Assembly (NCBI GenBank): GCA_017483605.1
Contig: JAFUWG010000013.1
Location: 1-51,815 of the forward strand
Direction: 5' to 3'
Length of the DNA: 51,815 bases
Source of the DNA: Bacteroidaceae bacterium
Lineage (GTDB): Bacteria; Bacteroidota; Bacteroidia; Bacteroidales; Bacteroidaceae
Numbering within the stretch: the stretch's first letter is position 1; each line of letters opens with the position of its first letter. The notes below the pieces were generated by a model that was not told the DNA's origin, did not search any database, and saw only the letters and a program-made list of their open reading frames with translations. Positions 49,294 through 51,815 of the stretch are shown here, piece after piece. The translations under genes and the position numbers were made by a program.

Positions 49294-51444
49294 ATGAATA
49301 AAGTTCTCATTCTCGCATCTCTCATAGCAATGACACACATCGATGCTGATGCACAGACCTTCATCGGTCGTCAAACGCCCAAGATTGAAAACCGCACACT
49401 CACCCCGGAGGCTCTTTGGGCGATGGGACGAGTAGGTGGTGCTTCAGTCTCACCCGATGCCAAATCCATCACATACAACGTTTCCTATTACAGTGTGGCT
49501 GAAAACAAAAGCCATACGGTCATCTATGTAATCAATAGCGACGGTACCGGTGAGCGACTCCTCACCACTGCCAAGACCTCCGAACTTTCACCTAAGTTCA
49601 TCGCTGGAGGAAAGAAAATCGCTTTCCTCACAGCCGACAGCGAAGGAACCATGCAGGTGTGGCAGATGAATCCCGACGGTACGGAGCGAGTGCAACTTTC
49701 CCACGAAAAGGAGGATGTGGAAGATTTCACCTTCTCAGCCAATGAGCGGAAGGTCATTCTCATCAAGTCCATCCAATATGGGAAACGTACGAAAGACCTC
49801 TATCCTGACCTGGAGAAAGCGTCCGGACGTGTCATCACAGGGCTGATGCATCGCCATTGGGACGAGTGGGTGGAAAACATTCCCCATCCCTATGTGGCAG
49901 ACTTTGACGGTACTGCCATCAGTGGTGCCAAAGACATGCTTGAGGGTGAACCTTACGAATGCCCGATGAAACCATTTGGAGGGATTGAACAGTTGACCTT
50001 TTCTCCCGACGGGAAACAGATTGCCTACACCTGTCGCAAACTGGAAGGGAAAGACTACGCTTGCTCCACCGATGCCGACATCTACATCTATGACATCGAA
50101 ACAGGTAAGACAAAGAACATCTGCAAGCCTGAGGGTTACGTGCGTCCAGCCGTTGATTACACCGAATCGTTGAAGAATCAGAAGGTCAACACCGAAGCCC
50201 CCGTTGTGGGTGGAATGACTTTTGCGGGTTACGACATCAACCCTCAGTATTCTCCCGATGGCAAGTATCTCGCTTGGCAGAGCATGAAGCAAGATGGGTA
50301 TGAGAGCGATGTGAACCGTCTCATCATCAAAGACCTCACCACAGGAGAATGCCGACAACTGGCAACAGGTTTTGACAGCAATGTGGATTCCTACTGCTGG
50401 AGTGCCGACAGCAAGCGTCTCTATTTCAATGGTGTCTGGCACGGTGAGACACACATCTACACCGTTGACCTGAAAGACCAAGTGAAACAGTTGACCGATG
50501 GGCAGTATGACTACACCTCCGTGCAACTCATGGGCAAGAACCTCCTCTGTGCTCGTCAGAGCATGTGTGAGGCGACAGAACTCTACACCGTCAATCCTGC
50601 CAAAGGTACCGTTACCCAGTTGACCCACGAGAACCAATACTTCAGGGACAACATCGACTGGGGAACCGTGGAACCTCGCTGGACAAAGACCGTCGATGGT
50701 AAAGACCTCCTCTCCTGGGTGGTGCTTCCTCCCCATTTTGACAAGACCAAGAAGTACCCCACCCTGCTGTTCTGCGAAGGTGGTCCTCAGAGCCCTGTGT
50801 CGCAGTTCTGGTCGTTCCGGTGGAACATGATGATCATGGCTGCTAACGGCTATGTGGTGGTTGCTCCCAATCGTCGGGGTCTCCCCGGATTTGGTAAGGC
50901 TTGGAACGAAGAGATTTCCGAAGATTACGGAGGTCACTGCATGGATGACTATTTCTCAGCCATCGACGATGCTGCCGAACATCTTCCCTATGTGGACAAA
51001 GACCGTCTCGGTTGTGTGGGAGCCAGTTTCGGTGGTTTCAGCGTCTATTGGTTGGCTGGTCATCACAACAAGCGTTTCAAGGCGTTCATTGCTCACGACG
51101 GTATCTTCAACATCGAACAACAGTATCTGGAGACCGAAGAGATGTGGTTTGCCAACTGGGACATGGGTGGTGCCTTCTGGAACGGTCACGACAAGACCTT
51201 CCGCAATTCACCCCACCGATTCGTCGATCAGTGGGACACCCCCATCCTCTGCATTCAGGGAGAGAAAGACTACCGCATCGTCACCTCCCAAGCCATGTCT
51301 GCCTTCAATGCTGCCCAACTCCGTGGTATTCCCTCCGAGTTCCTTTGTTTCCCCGACGAGAACCACTGGGTGCTCAAACCTCAGAACGGCATTCTCTGGC
51401 AGCGTCGTTTCTTCAATTGGTTGGATAAATATGTAAAATACTAA
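49294..51444 (+). CDS. secreted S9-family prolyl-oligopeptidase-type peptidase
   Basis: The 716-residue product has a signal peptide (VLILASLIAMTHIDADAQ), a WD40-like beta-propeller (~35-450; repeated SPDGK-type turns such as FSPDGKQIAYTC and YSPDGKYLAWQS) and a C-terminal alpha/beta hydrolase. The nucleophile is in CVGASFGGFSVYW (Ser ~580), the Asp in CIQGEKDYR and the His in PDENHWV, the S9C acylaminoacyl/dipeptidyl peptidase triad. It acts in the periplasm on oligopeptides. It is likely transcribed with yidC. Confidence 0.93.
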   Translation: MNKVLILASLIAMTHIDADAQTFIGRQTPKIENRTLTPEALWAMGRVGGASVSPDAKSITYNVSYYSVAENKSHTVIYVINSDGTGERLLTTAKTSELSPKFIAGGKKIAFLTADSEGTMQVWQMNPDGTERVQLSHEKEDVEDFTFSANERKVILIKSIQYGKRTKDLYPDLEKASGRVITGLMHRHWDEWVENIPHPYVADFDGTAISGAKDMLEGEPYECPMKPFGGIEQLTFSPDGKQIAYTCRKLEGKDYACSTDADIYIYDIETGKTKNICKPEGYVRPAVDYTESLKNQKVNTEAPVVGGMTFAGYDINPQYSPDGKYLAWQSMKQDGYESDVNRLIIKDLTTGECRQLATGFDSNVDSYCWSADSKRLYFNGVWHGETHIYTVDLKDQVKQLTDGQYDYTSVQLMGKNLLCARQSMCEATELYTVNPAKGTVTQLTHENQYFRDNIDWGTVEPRWTKTVDGKDLLSWVVLPPHFDKTKKYPTLLFCEGGPQSPVSQFWSFRWNMMIMAANGYVVVAPNRRGLPGFGKAWNEEISEDYGGHCMDDYFSAIDDAAEHLPYVDKDRLGCVGASFGGFSVYWLAGHHNKRFKAFIAHDGIFNIEQQYLETEEMWFANWDMGGAFWNGHDKTFRNSPHRFVDQWDTPILCIQGEKDYRIVTSQAMSAFNAAQLRGIPSEFLCFPDENHWVLKPQNGILWQRRFFNWLDKYVKY

Positions 51445-51475
51445 CGCATTTCCCCACCCTAAACTCTCAAGGCTC

Positions 51476-51815
51476 ATGGATGTCCGCACATTTCTTTGTA
51501 TTACGTCTTTCTCCTTGCTGACCATCATGGGATGTACTGGAGACAAAGAACGCGTGCCGACAGACAACTTTTCGACAGAGAAGATTCCTCACATCGTGGA
51601 GCGGGTGATGACGCTTGCGGCGGAGGAGCCGGAGCGGGCGCTGGAGGTCATCGACTCGTTCAGGACGGCGGGGCTGCCTGACTATGAGGCAGAGTGGCTG
51701 AGGGCTAAAGTCTATAGTACGTCGCCAGAGGCCGCGAGACTCGACTCGGCCATCGTCATCGCCGAGCGGCTGATGGAACAGCCCGTGGCAAAGGAGAACC
51801 GGGAGTATAGGGAGG
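51476..51815 (+). CDS. lipoprotein, N-terminal fragment, probably helical-repeat (TPR-like)
   Basis: The frame from the ATG at 51476 is open to the window edge (113 codons). A lipoprotein signal ends at TIMGC (Cys20). The mature part is helical, with a pattern typical of TPR-like repeats (VMTLAAEEPERALEVIDSF; EAEWLRAKVY; DSAIVIAERLME). In Bacteroidota such N-termini often belong to long sensor proteins with later regulator or kinase domains, but the rest is outside the window. Base use is more G/C-rich than in the upstream gene. Confidence 0.7.
   Translation, partial: MDVRTFLCITSFSLLTIMGCTGDKERVPTDNFSTEKIPHIVERVMTLAAEEPERALEVIDSFRTAGLPDYEAEWLRAKVYSTSPEAARLDSAIVIAERLMEQPVAKENREYRE

Overview
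The window looks like a chromosomal segment from a Prevotella-like member of the Bacteroidales (phylum Bacteroidota). The evidence is repeated use of the Bacteroidota -7 promoter box TAnnTTTG, few Shine-Dalgarno sequences, a TonB-dependent receptor with a carboxypeptidase-regulatory-like N-terminus, and families largely confined to this phylum (DUF4286, DUF6452/DUF6048, DUF4847). I see no transposase, integrase, phage gene or CRISPR array. Genus assignment is an inference from style, not from a marker gene.

Layout. 1-7.0 kb: the end of pyruvate phosphate dikinase; an AraC-type regulator; and, divergent from it, a four-gene efflux operon (TolC-like protein, HlyD-like adaptor lipoprotein, double-ATPase ABC protein, two ABC-2 permeases). 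7.5-12.1 kb: a TonB-dependent receptor, panB and pgk. 12.5-17.7 kb: an orphan NMT1-like binding lipoprotein and a TPR protein paired with an IGHMBP2/UPF1-like helicase. 17.8-18.1 kb: tRNA-Ser and two identical tRNA-Glu genes. 18.3-22.9 kb: mazG, then DUF4375-smpB-metH on the minus strand. 23.0-25.0 kb: an ECF sigma factor, a probable anti-sigma factor and a lipoprotein. 25.1-28.6 kb: SRP RNA with tRNA-Thr on minus; DedA protein, ffh, folD and tRNA-His on plus. 29.0-35.4 kb (minus): a secreted or anchored nuclease, pyrK, pyrD, a Dna2-like nuclease-helicase and a DUF2809 protein. 35.5-46.6 kb (plus): tRNA-Thr, DUF4286, ruvC, DUF4199, a glycosyltransferase, DUF6452, DUF6048, ApbE, a Crp/Fnr regulator, an M3 peptidase, a DUF4847 lipoprotein, dCMP deaminase, an S41 peptidase and 5-formyl-THF cyclo-ligase. 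46.8-51.8 kb: a DUF1573 protein (minus), yidC, an S9 peptidase and the start of another lipoprotein.

Themes. Three parts of the protein-targeting machinery lie in the window (SRP RNA, Ffh, YidC). One-carbon metabolism is spread across it (panB, metH, folD, 5-formyl-THF cyclo-ligase), as is DNA processing (ruvC, two SF1 helicases). Most genes are ordinary core genes.

The most unusual signal is intergenic. Five spacers (near 7.3, 12.35, 17.7, 28.97 and 46.65 kb) hold modules of three, once four, 15-bp units repeated at exactly 23-bp pitch: a 15-bp unit plus an 8-bp linker. In three modules the units are clear palindromes with a 6-3-6 layout. Two modules are copies of one another; the others share the geometry but not the sequence. 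I know of no named element with this layout. A second oddity is simple Bacteroidota-style intergenic repeats (TCTCAAC / TCTCACC / TCAATTG types) embedded in frame in three consecutive genes of the efflux operon.
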